Position numbers and translations under genes: made by a program. A DNA stretch of 64,000 nt from Pontibacter pamirensis (GTDB lineage: Bacteria; Bacteroidota; Bacteroidia; Cytophagales; Hymenobacteraceae): positions 1-64,000 of the forward strand of contig NZ_SSNI01000012.1 of the NCBI RefSeq assembly GCF_010015475.1. The letters run 5' to 3'. This document shows, piece by piece, positions 25,104-33,535 of the stretch (positions are counted from its first letter, which is position 1; each line of letters begins with the position of its first letter). The notes below the pieces were generated by a model. It was not told where the DNA came from. It saw only the letters and a list, made by a program, of their open reading frames with translations, and ran no database searches.

Positions 25104-26201
25104 ATGAAAAAGGTATTGCTTGGCGTTTTTGTCTTAGTTTTTTTAGGCCTATCTGTTTGGTTGGGCTATTACTTCTACAACAAAGCGAACACGGACCCTG
25201 TGGTATACAAAACAGAGACGCCGTTTGAGACAGCCATTGTGAAGAAGACCGTTGCCACCGGCTCTATCGTGCCGCGCCGCGAGGTGCAGGTAAAGTCGCA
25301 GGTGTCAGGCACTGTGGAGGAACTGCACGTGGAGGCCGGACAGGTTGTAAAGAAGGGACAACTGCTGGCTAAGATCAGGATAGTACCCAACATTGTGAGT
25401 GTGAACAACGCTGAAACACAGCTGCAGACGGCTAAACTGAATTTTCAGGAGGCGGAGCGTGAGCTGGCGCGATACGATAAGCTATATGAGCAGAAAGTAG
25501 TGCCAGAGCAAGAGTACCGCAAATACAAAGCAGACTTCGCCCTGAAGCAGGAAGCGATGCAGGCGGCAGAAAACAACCTGCAGTTGGTGCGCGAAGGCTC
25601 CTCCCGCAAAAAAGGCCAGGAATCATCTAACTTAGTGTACTCCACTATAGACGGTATGCTGCTGGATGTGCCGGTAAAGGTGGGTACGTCCATTATCGAG
25701 CGCAACAACTTTAACGAAGGCACTACCATTGCCACCGTGGCCGATATGCGCAGCCTTATCTTTGAAGGTAAAATTGACGAATCGGAAGTGGGCAAACTGA
25801 AAGAGAACATGGACCTGCTGCTAACCATCGGCGCCATCGAAGGCCGCGTGTTTAATGCAAAACTGGAATATATCGCTCCGAAAGGTGTGGACGAGGAAGG
25901 CTCCATCAAATTCCCTATACGAGCTCAGGTGGTGCTGGATGAAAAAGACTTTATAAGGGCGGGCTACAGTGCCAACGCCGACATTGTGCTAGACAAGCGC
26001 GATAAAGTAATTGCCATCAAAGAAAGCATGCTGCAGTTTGACAAGGAACAACCTTATGTGGAGGTAGAAACGGCTCCTCAGAAATTTGAGAAACGCATAA
26101 TCAAGACCGGGCTTTCAGATGGTATAAACATTGAAGTTGTCTCAGGACTTGATAGAAAAGAAAAAGTGAAAGTGCCTGAAGTCGGCATCGCGCAGATATA
26201 A
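25104..26201 (+). CDS. Periplasmic adaptor (membrane fusion) protein
   Basis: A 365-aa HlyD/RND-type adaptor. An N-terminal membrane anchor (MKKVLLGVFVLVFLGLSVWLGYYFY) is followed by a beta-barrel/lipoyl half (VKSQVSGTVEELHVEAGQVVKKGQLLAKI) and an alpha-hairpin (NNAETQLQTAKLNFQEAERELARYDKL). The second lipoyl half is at SNLVYSTIDGMLLDVPVKVG, then barrel and membrane-proximal domains. It links the MacB-like pump to an outer-membrane channel. No TolC-type gene is present here. The ATG at 25104 is preferred to an upstream TTG three codons earlier. A strong terminator follows. Confidence 0.92.
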   Translation: MKKVLLGVFVLVFLGLSVWLGYYFYNKANTDPVVYKTETPFETAIVKKTVATGSIVPRREVQVKSQVSGTVEELHVEAGQVVKKGQLLAKIRIVPNIVSVNNAETQLQTAKLNFQEAERELARYDKLYEQKVVPEQEYRKYKADFALKQEAMQAAENNLQLVREGSSRKKGQESSNLVYSTIDGMLLDVPVKVGTSIIERNNFNEGTTIATVADMRSLIFEGKIDESEVGKLKENMDLLLTIGAIEGRVFNAKLEYIAPKGVDEEGSIKFPIRAQVVLDEKDFIRAGYSANADIVLDKRDKVIAIKESMLQFDKEQPYVEVETAPQKFEKRIIKTGLSDGINIEVVSGLDRKEKVKVPEVGIAQI

Positions 26202-26211
26202 GCAGCAAACT

Positions 26212-26250
26212 AAAACAGGAAAAGCGGGTGCCACCCGCTTTTCCTGTTTT
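26212..26250. terminator. Terminator after the MacB-like operon
   Basis: An 18-bp perfect stem (26212-26229 with 26233-26250) has a 3-nt loop and A/T-rich ends on both sides. It can serve both the plus-strand pump operon and the convergent membrane-protein gene that ends at 26287. Confidence 0.9.
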
Positions 26251-26286
26251 GATGCGTTTGAACATTTCCTTGCCTGCGTAAACGCC

Positions 26287-26877
26287 TTAGTTAAAAATCC
26301 ATTTCAGCAGAAAATGAGAAGGCAGGATAACGGCTGTTGCCCAGATAAGCATCACGCATACAAGGTATAAACCTTTCGGAATGGTCTTTTGCGGTTTACT
26401 GCCAGGGCCAAAAACCCAGTTAATGTTCTCCTTCGGGTCTGTCACTAAATAAGTAACTGGCAGCACCACCCACGTTAGGGCTGTTTGCCAGTAGATGGCG
26501 TCTGTGTCATATCCCCACTCTATCAGCAGCCAGATAATAATGGCGGGCAGAAACACATGGAAAAGAGACAGGCCCCGCAAAAACAAGCTTTTCTCTTCGT
26601 CAAACATATAATCACTTAGCCCTACCAGTTGCTTGCCTGTGAATAACCGCCCGAAGTAATCCAGACACCACATGAGTTCCAGCGCCAGCACCCCTACAGC
26701 CATCATACTTACTAGTAATTTGCTTCCGGTCCAGAGGGCAATACCTACTGAAAAGAGCGTTATATCCGAAAACCAAAGAAAGTTGGCTGGCCCATACCGC
26801 TTCCAGTATACAGGTATAAGTACCAGCACAAACAAGGTATAGCTTAGCTGTAACCAAAGCGGAACAGTAGATTCCAT
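26287..26877 (-). CDS. Polytopic membrane protein of unknown function
   Basis: A 196-aa protein with about six membrane segments: LWLQLSYTLFVLVLIPVYW, FLWFSDITLFSVGIALW, LLVSMMAVGVLALELMWCL, LSLFHVFLPAIIIWLLIEW, ALTWVVLPVTYLVT and LYLVCVMLIWATAVILPSHF. The motif VTDPKENINWVFGPG after the fifth helix is distinctive. I do not recognise the family by name. Convergent with the pump operon. The 269 bp upstream show no gene. Confidence 0.75.
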   Translation of the reverse strand: MESTVPLWLQLSYTLFVLVLIPVYWKRYGPANFLWFSDITLFSVGIALWTGSKLLVSMMAVGVLALELMWCLDYFGRLFTGKQLVGLSDYMFDEEKSLFLRGLSLFHVFLPAIIIWLLIEWGYDTDAIYWQTALTWVVLPVTYLVTDPKENINWVFGPGSKPQKTIPKGLYLVCVMLIWATAVILPSHFLLKWIFN

Positions 26878-27088
26878 ACTGCAAAACAGAATTATCTTTG
26901 AAGAACGGTTTTATCATTTTGCCCCATAAATGGATGAACCCATTATGTGAGCACCTGTAAAAAGTAAAGCGGTAATTGCCTGGTTTAGCTTAGGGTAATC
27001 TTGAATTTTGGTAACATGTGTCTACGCCTCCTCCGCTTATAAGTTGATGCCAGCCTACGGGAATGGCAGTTCTGTATGTGCAGGAGCA

Positions 27089-27120
27089 TTTAGAAAGCTT
27101 AAAGCCAACTGTTAAATTTG
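27089..27120 (+). promoter_or_regulatory. Putative GNAT gene promoter
   Basis: TTTA (27089-27092), a 20-bp spacer and TAAATTTG (27113-27120) fit the Bacteroidota -33/-7 consensus, giving a leader of about 20 nt. Confidence 0.55.
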
Positions 27121-27146
27121 CAGTTAAACCTTAAACAGCTACCACA

Positions 27147-27644
27147 ATGCCACAGCACTATACTATGCCGTCGTCCATCCAGATTGTAGATTTCAACCCC
27201 TTCTACGCAAAGGCGTTCTATGACCTGAATCACGAGTGGATTTCGAAGTACTTTGTGATGGAGGAGGCCGACGAGGAGTCGCTGGGTGATCCACAGAATT
27301 ACATCATCAACAAAGGAGGGCACATCCTGATGGCGCTGTTTCATGGAGAACCTGTTGGTGCCTGTGCCTTGCTGAAAGAAGAGGAAGGGGTATACGAAAT
27401 GGCCAAGATGGCTGTAACGCCTCGGGCCCAGGGGCTTCATATTGGCAGGCTCTTAGGCGAGCGGATTATTGAGAGAGGAAGAAAAGCCGGTGCCCGCAAA
27501 ATCTACCTGGTTTCAAACCGAAGACTCACCACTGCCCTCAGCCTCTATACCCGCCTTGGTTTTGTGGAAGTGCCGATGCCACCCAGCATCTACCAGCGGG
27601 CCGATATTAAAATGGAGCTGAACCTGGAAGAGTTGGGGAGTTAG
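27147..27644 (+). CDS. GNAT family N-acetyltransferase
   Basis: A 165-aa cytoplasmic acyl-CoA-dependent acetyltransferase. Core GNAT motifs are visible: PVGACALLKEEEGVYEMAKMAVTP (beta4/motif), RAQGLHIGRLLGERIIERGRKAG (acetyl-CoA pyrophosphate loop, Q-G-L-H-I-G) and IYLVSNRRLTTALSLYTRLGFVEV. The substrate cannot be told. A near-consensus TAAATTTG promoter lies 27 bp upstream. The 3' end of the gene (EELGS and its TAG stop) is embedded in a GTTAGAAA-type short repeat found in other intergenic regions. Confidence 0.9.
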   Translation: MPQHYTMPSSIQIVDFNPFYAKAFYDLNHEWISKYFVMEEADEESLGDPQNYIINKGGHILMALFHGEPVGACALLKEEEGVYEMAKMAVTPRAQGLHIGRLLGERIIERGRKAGARKIYLVSNRRLTTALSLYTRLGFVEVPMPPSIYQRADIKMELNLEELGS

Positions 27645-27769
27645 AAAGTTAGGAGAGTCAAACTAAATGTGCATACAATGAATAAGAAAGACTTCCTAAT
27701 TTTCTTACTCGGGCACAGGTAGAATGATGCTCTGCTGAGAAGCAGCCTGAAGTAGATAACGCGATTTTC

Positions 27770-28330
27770 TTATATCAAGCTTATTTCTGCACCTGGCTCC
27801 ATGCGGGCAATGCCTTCGGTCATCCAGCAGCCTTTGTAGCTTCCCCTGCGCTGTTTTGAAAGTATAAACATGTATACCTCCTCCCGACCGTCCCGGCTAT
27901 CAATCACGACAAGCTGATAAGCTGTGTTGTCAGTAACCACTAGCTGGCCAGTTTTGTAATTTTTAAAGTTTAACATGGATCGGTACGCGGGGTCCCGGAC
28001 GAGGACACGAAAGTGGTTGAGAGGGCCGATGTGTAGTTTATTCTTTGGAGATGAAAAGTTGAACATCGTGATAACACCACTGTCGCTTTGATCGTTTTGT
28101 TGCAGGGCACGCAGTTGTATACTGATTACTTCTTCCGGAGAAAATGCCTTATCTGGTTTTAAATAAGTCCATTTAGACGTTGAACTAGTCTCTTCAGCAG
28201 GCGTCATGTAGGAGGCATAGTGTTGCTGCTCTACTGTGGGCATAGCAGGGAACTGTACCCAGAATAGTATCAGCAGGAGAACCCCTATTACGAGCATTAT
28301 CTTGTCAAACACGTTATCTTTACCCTTCAT
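27770..28330 (-). CDS. DUF4864-like membrane-anchored protein
   Basis: A 186-aa protein. From the ATG at 28330 it has a basic start (MKGKDNVFDK) and one membrane helix (IMLVIGVLLLILFWVQF). The C-terminal part resembles DUF4864: SPEEVISIQLRALQQND, GVITMFNFSSPKNK, HIGPLNHFRVLVRD, YRSMLNF and a final CWMTEGIARME. A longer reading frame up to 28501 would overlap the divergent PAP2 gene start, so the shorter form is preferred. Function of the family is unknown; probably faces the periplasm. Confidence 0.75.
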   Translation of the reverse strand: MKGKDNVFDKIMLVIGVLLLILFWVQFPAMPTVEQQHYASYMTPAEETSSTSKWTYLKPDKAFSPEEVISIQLRALQQNDQSDSGVITMFNFSSPKNKLHIGPLNHFRVLVRDPAYRSMLNFKNYKTGQLVVTDNTAYQLVVIDSRDGREEVYMFILSKQRRGSYKGCWMTEGIARMEPGAEISLI

Positions 28331-28468
28331 ATAAATATGTACTTTATATAGGTAGCCAAGGTTGTGGAGATGCTCTTTTTTGGGGTGTACGGCTACTATG
28401 AGATAGGCAAGAGAGAATATCAGCAAACAAACCGGAGAGCCTGCGTATACGGTTAGCAATATATTCTT

Positions 28469-29260
28469 ATGAAGAACGTCCTGACCGGTCATGTCAAGCA
28501 AGCCGTTGTCTGGCTAAAGCATCAGCCTGTTATGCTGCGGCTCCGGCAACGTTATCCTGAACTGTCGCAGTTTGTTGTGAACCGTTTCAATACGAAGGTA
28601 TTTGTCGGGCTGCCGCTTACGCTCGTGCTGTTGGCGTTTGGGGTGAACATGGTGCTTCTGTCGCACCTCACCGAGAGTGTTCTAGAGATGGATTGGATCG
28701 TGACTGTCGATAGAGAATTTACCTTCCTGCTTTACAATGCACGCACCGATGCCTTGAGTATAGTATTCTATACATTCACCCAACTTGGTGAGCGGGAGGC
28801 TGTATTCCTGGTAGGTGGCGTTGTATCAGCTGTTTTCCTTTACCGCAGAAATTATGTGGCGCTGTTGGCTTTCTGGCTGACGCTTGCCGGGGTGGGGCTC
28901 TCTACTAGGTATGGCAAAACCCTTATTAGCCGGGAGCGCCCCGCTGATGTGGCCTATTATGTTGTAGAACACTTTTCTTTCCCGAGTGGCCATGCCACCA
29001 CAGCAATTGCGCTGTATGGCATACTGGCCTACTTCCTGTACCGGCATTACCACACGCATGCGCAGCGGCAACTGCTGCTTTGGCTGGCGGCAATTCTGAT
29101 TCTGCTGGTAGGCTTCAGCCGGATTTATTTAGGGGTACACTATCTGTCCGATGTATTGGCAGGTTTCCTGTTAGGTGCACTGTGGTTACTGGTGGGTATC
29201 AGCCTGGTGGAAGTAATGCTGTACCGGAAGAAGAGGCATACTATGAGGAACAGCCTTTAA
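28469..29260 (+). CDS. PAP2 superfamily phosphatase
   Basis: A 263-aa membrane lipid phosphatase. The three PAP2 signatures are intact: K150-TLISRERP, FPSGHATT with H175, and SRIYLGVHYLSD with R218 and H224 and D228. About six membrane helices surround the active site, which faces the periplasm. Typical substrates are phosphatidic acid, PG-phosphate or undecaprenyl diphosphate; the sequence alone does not decide. A phospholipase C-like gene follows 45 bp later in the same direction, so they are likely co-transcribed. Confidence 0.92.
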   Translation: MKNVLTGHVKQAVVWLKHQPVMLRLRQRYPELSQFVVNRFNTKVFVGLPLTLVLLAFGVNMVLLSHLTESVLEMDWIVTVDREFTFLLYNARTDALSIVFYTFTQLGEREAVFLVGGVVSAVFLYRRNYVALLAFWLTLAGVGLSTRYGKTLISRERPADVAYYVVEHFSFPSGHATTAIALYGILAYFLYRHYHTHAQRQLLLWLAAILILLVGFSRIYLGVHYLSDVLAGFLLGALWLLVGISLVEVMLYRKKRHTMRNSL

Positions 29261-29305
29261 ATCCACACCTTTTTGCAGGAGAAGCGTATATGTCATATAT
29301 ACTAT

Positions 29306-30568
29306 ATGGATATAAAAATATATAAAAGGCTTTTCTGCCTCGCCCTCACGTTTTGTATGCTGTTAACCACTGCACCTGCGGCTAATAGCTATGGCATCCT
29401 AGCGCATCAAGCAGTAATTGATGCGGCCTGGGAGAAAAGCCTGAAGCCGCTCCTGCTGCGAAGGTTTCCTGATGCCACCGAAGAAGAACTGCAGAAGGCG
29501 CATGCTTTTGCCTATGGCGGCTCTATTGTGCAGGATATGGGCTATTACCCCTTTGGCAGTGTCTTCTTTACTAACCTGACCCACTATGTACGCAGCGGCG
29601 ACTTTGTGCTCAACATGGTAAAGGCCTCCGAAACTTTAAATGAGTATGCTTTCGCGCTGGGCACTATGGCCCACTTTAATGCAGACATTTACGGGCACCC
29701 CATTGGCACCAACCAGGCAGTGGCTCTGGTTTATCCGGAAGTCCGCGAGGAGCATGGCGATACGGTGACGTACGAGGAGAATCCAATTGCTCACATTAAA
29801 ACAGAATTCGGCTTTGATGTACTGCAGGTTGCCCGGGGCGGTTTTGCGCCGGAGGCATACATGAATTTTATTGGGTTTGAAGTGTCAGAAGAAGTGCTGA
29901 AGCAGGCTTTTGTGGAAACATATGGGCTGGAACTGAACAAGGTGTTCCTGGATTTGCCGCTGGCCATCGGGAGTTACCGCTATACCGTCCGGAACTTATT
30001 TCCCAGGCTCACGAAAGCTGCCTGGCAGGCAAAAAAGTCTGACATACAGGAGGCGCAGCCAGGAGTAACCCGCCGGAAGTTCGTCTACCGCATGAGCAGG
30101 GCGAAGTATCATGAGAATTGGGGAGGGGATTACGAGCGGCCAGGGTTTTTTACCCGCATATTGTCTTGTATCATAAGAATGCTTCCTAAAATTGGTCCGC
30201 TTCGCCCCCTTGCTTTCAAGCCACCAACTCCGGAGGCAGAGGAATTGTTTCTGAAAAGCTTCAACACGACAGTAGATAATTATATCATCATGTTAAACCA
30301 AGGGGGGCAGGGAGAGCATACTCTGGAGAATATGCAGCTGGATACAGGTAAGCCCATAGCGCCAGGGCAATATGAGTTAACAGACGAAACCTATGCTGAG
30401 CTGCTGGAAGAATTAGCAGATACCGGGTTCAAACACGTGACCCCTGCTCTACAAACGCATCTGCTGCAATTCTACAAAAAAGCCCGTGCGCCGCATCAGA
30501 AAAAGGAGATAGAAGACTGGGAGGAGACACAGGAGCAACTTGCCAGGTTGGCAGCCATGGAACTCTAA
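29306..30568 (+). CDS. Zinc-dependent phospholipase C-like protein
   Basis: A 420-aa exported protein with a signal (MDIKIYKRLFCLALTFCMLLTTAPAANS). The mature part starts YGILAHQAVIDAAW, and has FAYGGSIVQDMGYYPF, FFTNLTHYVRSGDF and LGTMAHFNADIYGHP. The regularly spaced His/Asp residues are those of the zinc-dependent phospholipase C/S1-P1 nuclease-like fold. The C-terminal half (about 250-420) is helical, charged and unrecognised. The ATG at 29306 is used; an upstream TTG (29273) would add 11 residues before the signal. Adjacency to PAP2 suggests a linked role in phospholipid cleavage and dephosphorylation. Confidence 0.85.
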   Translation: MDIKIYKRLFCLALTFCMLLTTAPAANSYGILAHQAVIDAAWEKSLKPLLLRRFPDATEEELQKAHAFAYGGSIVQDMGYYPFGSVFFTNLTHYVRSGDFVLNMVKASETLNEYAFALGTMAHFNADIYGHPIGTNQAVALVYPEVREEHGDTVTYEENPIAHIKTEFGFDVLQVARGGFAPEAYMNFIGFEVSEEVLKQAFVETYGLELNKVFLDLPLAIGSYRYTVRNLFPRLTKAAWQAKKSDIQEAQPGVTRRKFVYRMSRAKYHENWGGDYERPGFFTRILSCIIRMLPKIGPLRPLAFKPPTPEAEELFLKSFNTTVDNYIIMLNQGGQGEHTLENMQLDTGKPIAPGQYELTDETYAELLEELADTGFKHVTPALQTHLLQFYKKARAPHQKKEIEDWEETQEQLARLAAMEL

Positions 30569-30791
30569 ACAGTATGGAGCTGAATATTGAATTATCCTGA
30601 TGCAATTACTGAAAACAACGACAGCTGGTATAGTATGCAAAATGAAGTAAACGAAGCTGCAGAAAGGCAAAAATTCAGCGCCGGGTGTAACTATATCTGG
30701 AAACACACGATAAACTAATTTAGGCTCCTGGCAAAAACCGGAATGATCCGAAACCTATGCCAGGGGTGCTTAAATTGTACTAAACTTTAAT

Positions 30792-31298
30792 ATGACTAAA
30801 ACCATGGAAAACAACTCGAATAATAAATCAGCGCAGAATAATAACAACACATCTAACCAAGGGGCCTCTGCATCAGGCAGCACAAACAGCAATCAGTCTA
30901 CACAGGGCAGAAGCAACCAGCAGGCAACATCAGGCAAGGACAGCATGAAGAGCATTCAGAACAAGCTGCAGCAGTACTCAGGCCCGATTGCTAAAAAAAT
31001 CAACGGCCTTACAACTACTCAGAAAATAGTGGGTGGTTCTATTCTTGCCCTGGGAGCAGGTTGGATTGCAATGAATTCTGGAAACAAAGAGAAGCTCAAG
31101 AACAAAGCCAGTAAACTGACGTCTAAGGCAAACAAAGAGAAAATTAAGAATAAAGCCAACGAGCTTGCGTCTACTGCCCAGCAGAAGATGAACGAAAACA
31201 AAGGCAGTAATTCGAATGATAACGCTACTAACCGTAGTTCTTCCGGCAGTAATTCTTCCAGAACCGGAAGCTCTTCTGTAGATGCAAGAGTAAAATAA
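30792..31298 (+). CDS. Asn/Ser/Gln-rich protein with one membrane segment
   Basis: A 168-aa low-complexity protein. Residues about 6-55 are mostly Asn, Ser and Gln. A short helix-like segment SIQNKLQQYSGPIAKKINGL leads to a hydrophobic stretch IVGGSILALGAGWIAMNS (residues about 77-94). Then comes a basic duplicated motif (NKEKLKNKASKL and NKEKIKNKANEL) and another Ser/Asn-rich tail. No known family; perhaps a stress or desiccation-related membrane-linked protein, though this is only a guess. A second ATG (30804) is possible. A terminator follows. Confidence 0.65.
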   Translation: MTKTMENNSNNKSAQNNNNTSNQGASASGSTNSNQSTQGRSNQQATSGKDSMKSIQNKLQQYSGPIAKKINGLTTTQKIVGGSILALGAGWIAMNSGNKEKLKNKASKLTSKANKEKIKNKANELASTAQQKMNENKGSNSNDNATNRSSSGSNSSRTGSSSVDARVK

Positions 31299-31335
31299 TC
31301 TTGTTGCCGCCCAATAAGAAGCGACAACTAAATCA

Positions 31336-31370
31336 AAAAGAGCCGGGCTTGTTAGTCCGGCTCTTTTAAT
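31336..31370 (+). terminator. Terminator after the Asn-rich gene
   Basis: AAAAGAGCCGG (31336-31346) pairs perfectly with CCGGCTCTTTT (31357-31367), with a 10-nt loop and T-rich end. Confidence 0.9.
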
Positions 31371-31503
31371 TTGGAAGATCGGTCTTACCTAAAATTATTT
31401 TAGGTTGCATCAGGTCGGCAAGCTATCAGCCAGCAAATCTGTAAATACCGATGGAGGCCTGCTACGTACAAAGGTTTACGTTCAAATAAATTTAAAAAAG
31501 CTG

Positions 31504-32592
31504 ATGACTAACAAAATAATGCTTCAGTTTGACCCGCAGCAATGTATCAATCCTAAAGGGAAGCATGTGCGTGATGGCCTGTCCACTGTGCTGCGGACAG
31601 AGAATAATCTATGGCTAAGTTGTGATGAGAGCACAAACATTGAGCGCCTCTCCCTCTCCGATAATGGCTCCTTTGGCGGGCACCAATCTTTTGACCTGAC
31701 AAACTACCTCGACCTGCCTGACGCCGGCAACAGCGAGATTGATATAGAAGGAATGGGTATGGGTGATAACTACCTCTGGATTGTTGGCTCGCACAGTTTA
31801 AAGCGTAAGAAGCCCCGCCGGCACGATACTATAGAAGACCAGATGAAGCGCCTGTCGAAGGTGAAAAACGACCCTAACCGGTACCTGCTGGCACGTATCC
31901 CTATCTTAATTGATAAAGCATCCGGAGACTACGTGCTGCATAAAGAGTGTGAAGACCCCGAACAGCCGGGGCATATGCTGCGGGCGGCACAACTGCACGG
32001 CGACAGCGACAGCAGCATTCTGACGGAGGTGCTAAAGCACGATGAGCACATTGCACCTTTTATGCGCATACCCGGTAAAGACAATGGTTTTGATGTGGAG
32101 GGACTAACAATCAGTGGTAAGCGCATCTTTATTGGCCTGCGTGGGCCTGTACTCAGAGGCTGGGCTATGATTCTGGAGATAGAGACGGAGGAAGACGAAA
32201 AGGGCATGCTCCACCTGAAGCAGTTGACGAAGAACCGACCGTATAAAAAGCACTTCCTGAACCTGCGGGGCAAGGGCATACGGGAACTCCGCGCCTGCGG
32301 GGATGATATCTATATTCTGGCTGGCCCTACTATGGACCTGGATGGCGTAATAGCTATTTACCGATGGCCTGGTGCGCTCCTGAACGAGGAGGAGGCCATG
32401 GTGCATAATAACGAACTGGAGCACCTGGCAGAAGTTCCGCATGGCAGAAATGAACAATCTGGCAAAGACAAAGCGGAAGGACTTGCAGTTTTTGATGAAG
32501 AGCACGTACTGGTGGTGTTCGACAGCCCGACAGATGCCCGTAAGGAGGGAGAGGACGTAGTGATAGCCGATTTGATAAAAGTGCTGAAGTAG
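31504..32592 (+). CDS. DUF3616 family beta-propeller-like protein
   Basis: A 362-aa cytoplasmic-looking protein. Features typical of DUF3616 are LSTVLRTENNLWLSCDESTNIERL, IDIEGMGMGDNYLWIVGSHSLKRKK, NGFDVEGLTISGKRIFIGLRGPVLRGWA and KAEGLAVFDEEHVLVVFDSP. The repeated D-(I/V)-E-G-(M/L) strands resemble blades of a beta-propeller. The ATG at 31504 begins the conserved region; an upstream TTG frame has no similarity. Function unknown. Followed by a small membrane-protein gene on the same strand 79 bp on. Confidence 0.85.
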   Translation: MTNKIMLQFDPQQCINPKGKHVRDGLSTVLRTENNLWLSCDESTNIERLSLSDNGSFGGHQSFDLTNYLDLPDAGNSEIDIEGMGMGDNYLWIVGSHSLKRKKPRRHDTIEDQMKRLSKVKNDPNRYLLARIPILIDKASGDYVLHKECEDPEQPGHMLRAAQLHGDSDSSILTEVLKHDEHIAPFMRIPGKDNGFDVEGLTISGKRIFIGLRGPVLRGWAMILEIETEEDEKGMLHLKQLTKNRPYKKHFLNLRGKGIRELRACGDDIYILAGPTMDLDGVIAIYRWPGALLNEEEAMVHNNELEHLAEVPHGRNEQSGKDKAEGLAVFDEEHVLVVFDSPTDARKEGEDVVIADLIKVLK

Positions 32593-32671
32593 CACTAACT
32601 GAAACCTTATGGACGGCAGAAGGCTATAACGGGTAAAGCAGCCAAAGTAGAAACCTATAAATCCGAAGAAA

Positions 32672-33115
32672 ATGAACAATATGATTAAAGCTTTTGCAGG
32701 TGGCCTTGCAGGTGCCTGTGTCGTGACGGTAGTGCACGAAACTCTGAGAAGGATGATGCCTGATGCCCCGCGCATGGACGTGCTGGGCATGCGCTCTATC
32801 TCTGAATTGATGCAGAAAGCAGATATGGAGCCCCCGCAGGACAAGGATGAACTGCACACTTGGGCTCTGGCAGGCGATATAGTTTCTAATTCGTTATACT
32901 ATAGTCTGGCTGGCACGGGCAAAGATGCCTGGTGGCGCGGGGCTGTATTAGGCGCTGCTGCCGGAGCAGGAGCAGTACTACTGCCGGGGCCGCTGGGGCT
33001 GGGCGAAGAGCCAAGCAACAAAACAACCAGAACACAGGTCATGGCTGTTGGGTACTATCTGCTGGGTGGTTTAGTGGCCGCTGCCGTAGGACATGCCCTA
33101 AGTGACGAATCGTAA
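32672..33115 (+). CDS. Small membrane protein of unknown function
   Basis: A 147-aa protein with a hydrophobic N-terminal segment (IKAFAGGLAGACVVTVVHETL) and Gly/Ala-rich membrane segments at residues about 85-107 and 120-140 (GAVLGAAAGAGAVLLPGPLGLG and VGYYLLGGLVAAAVGHAL). The polar middle (MPDAPRMDVLGMRS...DKDELHTWALAGDIV) contains an RMDVLGMR motif. It looks like a conserved hypothetical inner-membrane protein; no activity is suggested. Convergent with the lipoprotein gene at 33188 through a shared terminator. Confidence 0.75.
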   Translation: MNNMIKAFAGGLAGACVVTVVHETLRRMMPDAPRMDVLGMRSISELMQKADMEPPQDKDELHTWALAGDIVSNSLYYSLAGTGKDAWWRGAVLGAAAGAGAVLLPGPLGLGEEPSNKTTRTQVMAVGYYLLGGLVAAAVGHALSDES

Positions 33116-33127
33116 GCCATCGCTTTA

Positions 33128-33171
33128 AAAATGCAAAGGGAGACACAATTTCGTGTCTCCCTTTGCATTTT
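33128..33171. terminator. Bidirectional terminator, 19-bp stem
   Basis: Arms 33128-33146 and 33153-33171 are perfectly complementary with a 6-nt loop and A/T ends, located between two convergent genes. Confidence 0.9.
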
Positions 33172-33187
33172 CTATAACTATACTCTG

Positions 33188-33451
33188 CTAGAAGCCATTG
33201 TCGGTTGCAGGTGTAGTAGTGCGGGGAGTGGTAGAATCAAGGGTGGTGTCAGCACCAGGGTTGTTTGCCGTGTCCAGCGGGCTAATGTTATCTTCCGTTA
33301 TAGCACCGCCTTCCGGGTCATTCAGGCGGCCGTCCACTTCGTTGTTAGTAGTTTCGGTGTCCACGCCGGTAGTGTTTTCGCCGGTGCAGCTTATCAAACC
33401 TCCGCTCATCAGCATAGTTCCTGCCACTATAAAAGCATATGTCTTTTTCAT
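33188..33451 (-). CDS. Small Thr/Asn/Asp-rich lipoprotein
   Basis: An 87-aa lipoprotein. The signal MKKTYAFIVAGTMLMSGGLISC ends in an LISC lipobox (Cys at residue 22). The mature part is acidic and rich in Thr, Asn, Asp and Pro, with no fold recognised (for example TGVDTETTNNEVDGR and TTPRTTTPATD). The start at 33451 is set by the signal peptide; the longer frame lacks signal features. It is immediately downstream of the HTTM gene's stop region on the other side, and shares low-complexity style with three other lipoproteins in the window. Confidence 0.75.
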   Translation of the reverse strand: MKKTYAFIVAGTMLMSGGLISCTGENTTGVDTETTNNEVDGRLNDPEGGAITEDNISPLDTANNPGADTTLDSTTPRTTTPATDNGF

Positions 33452-33535
33452 AGAATTTCTGTTTTTAGTTTTCTGAATAGTTTTCTTGTTTACGATGAAA
33501 AGAGAGAATTCGATAGTAAGCACCACTTGCGCCGG

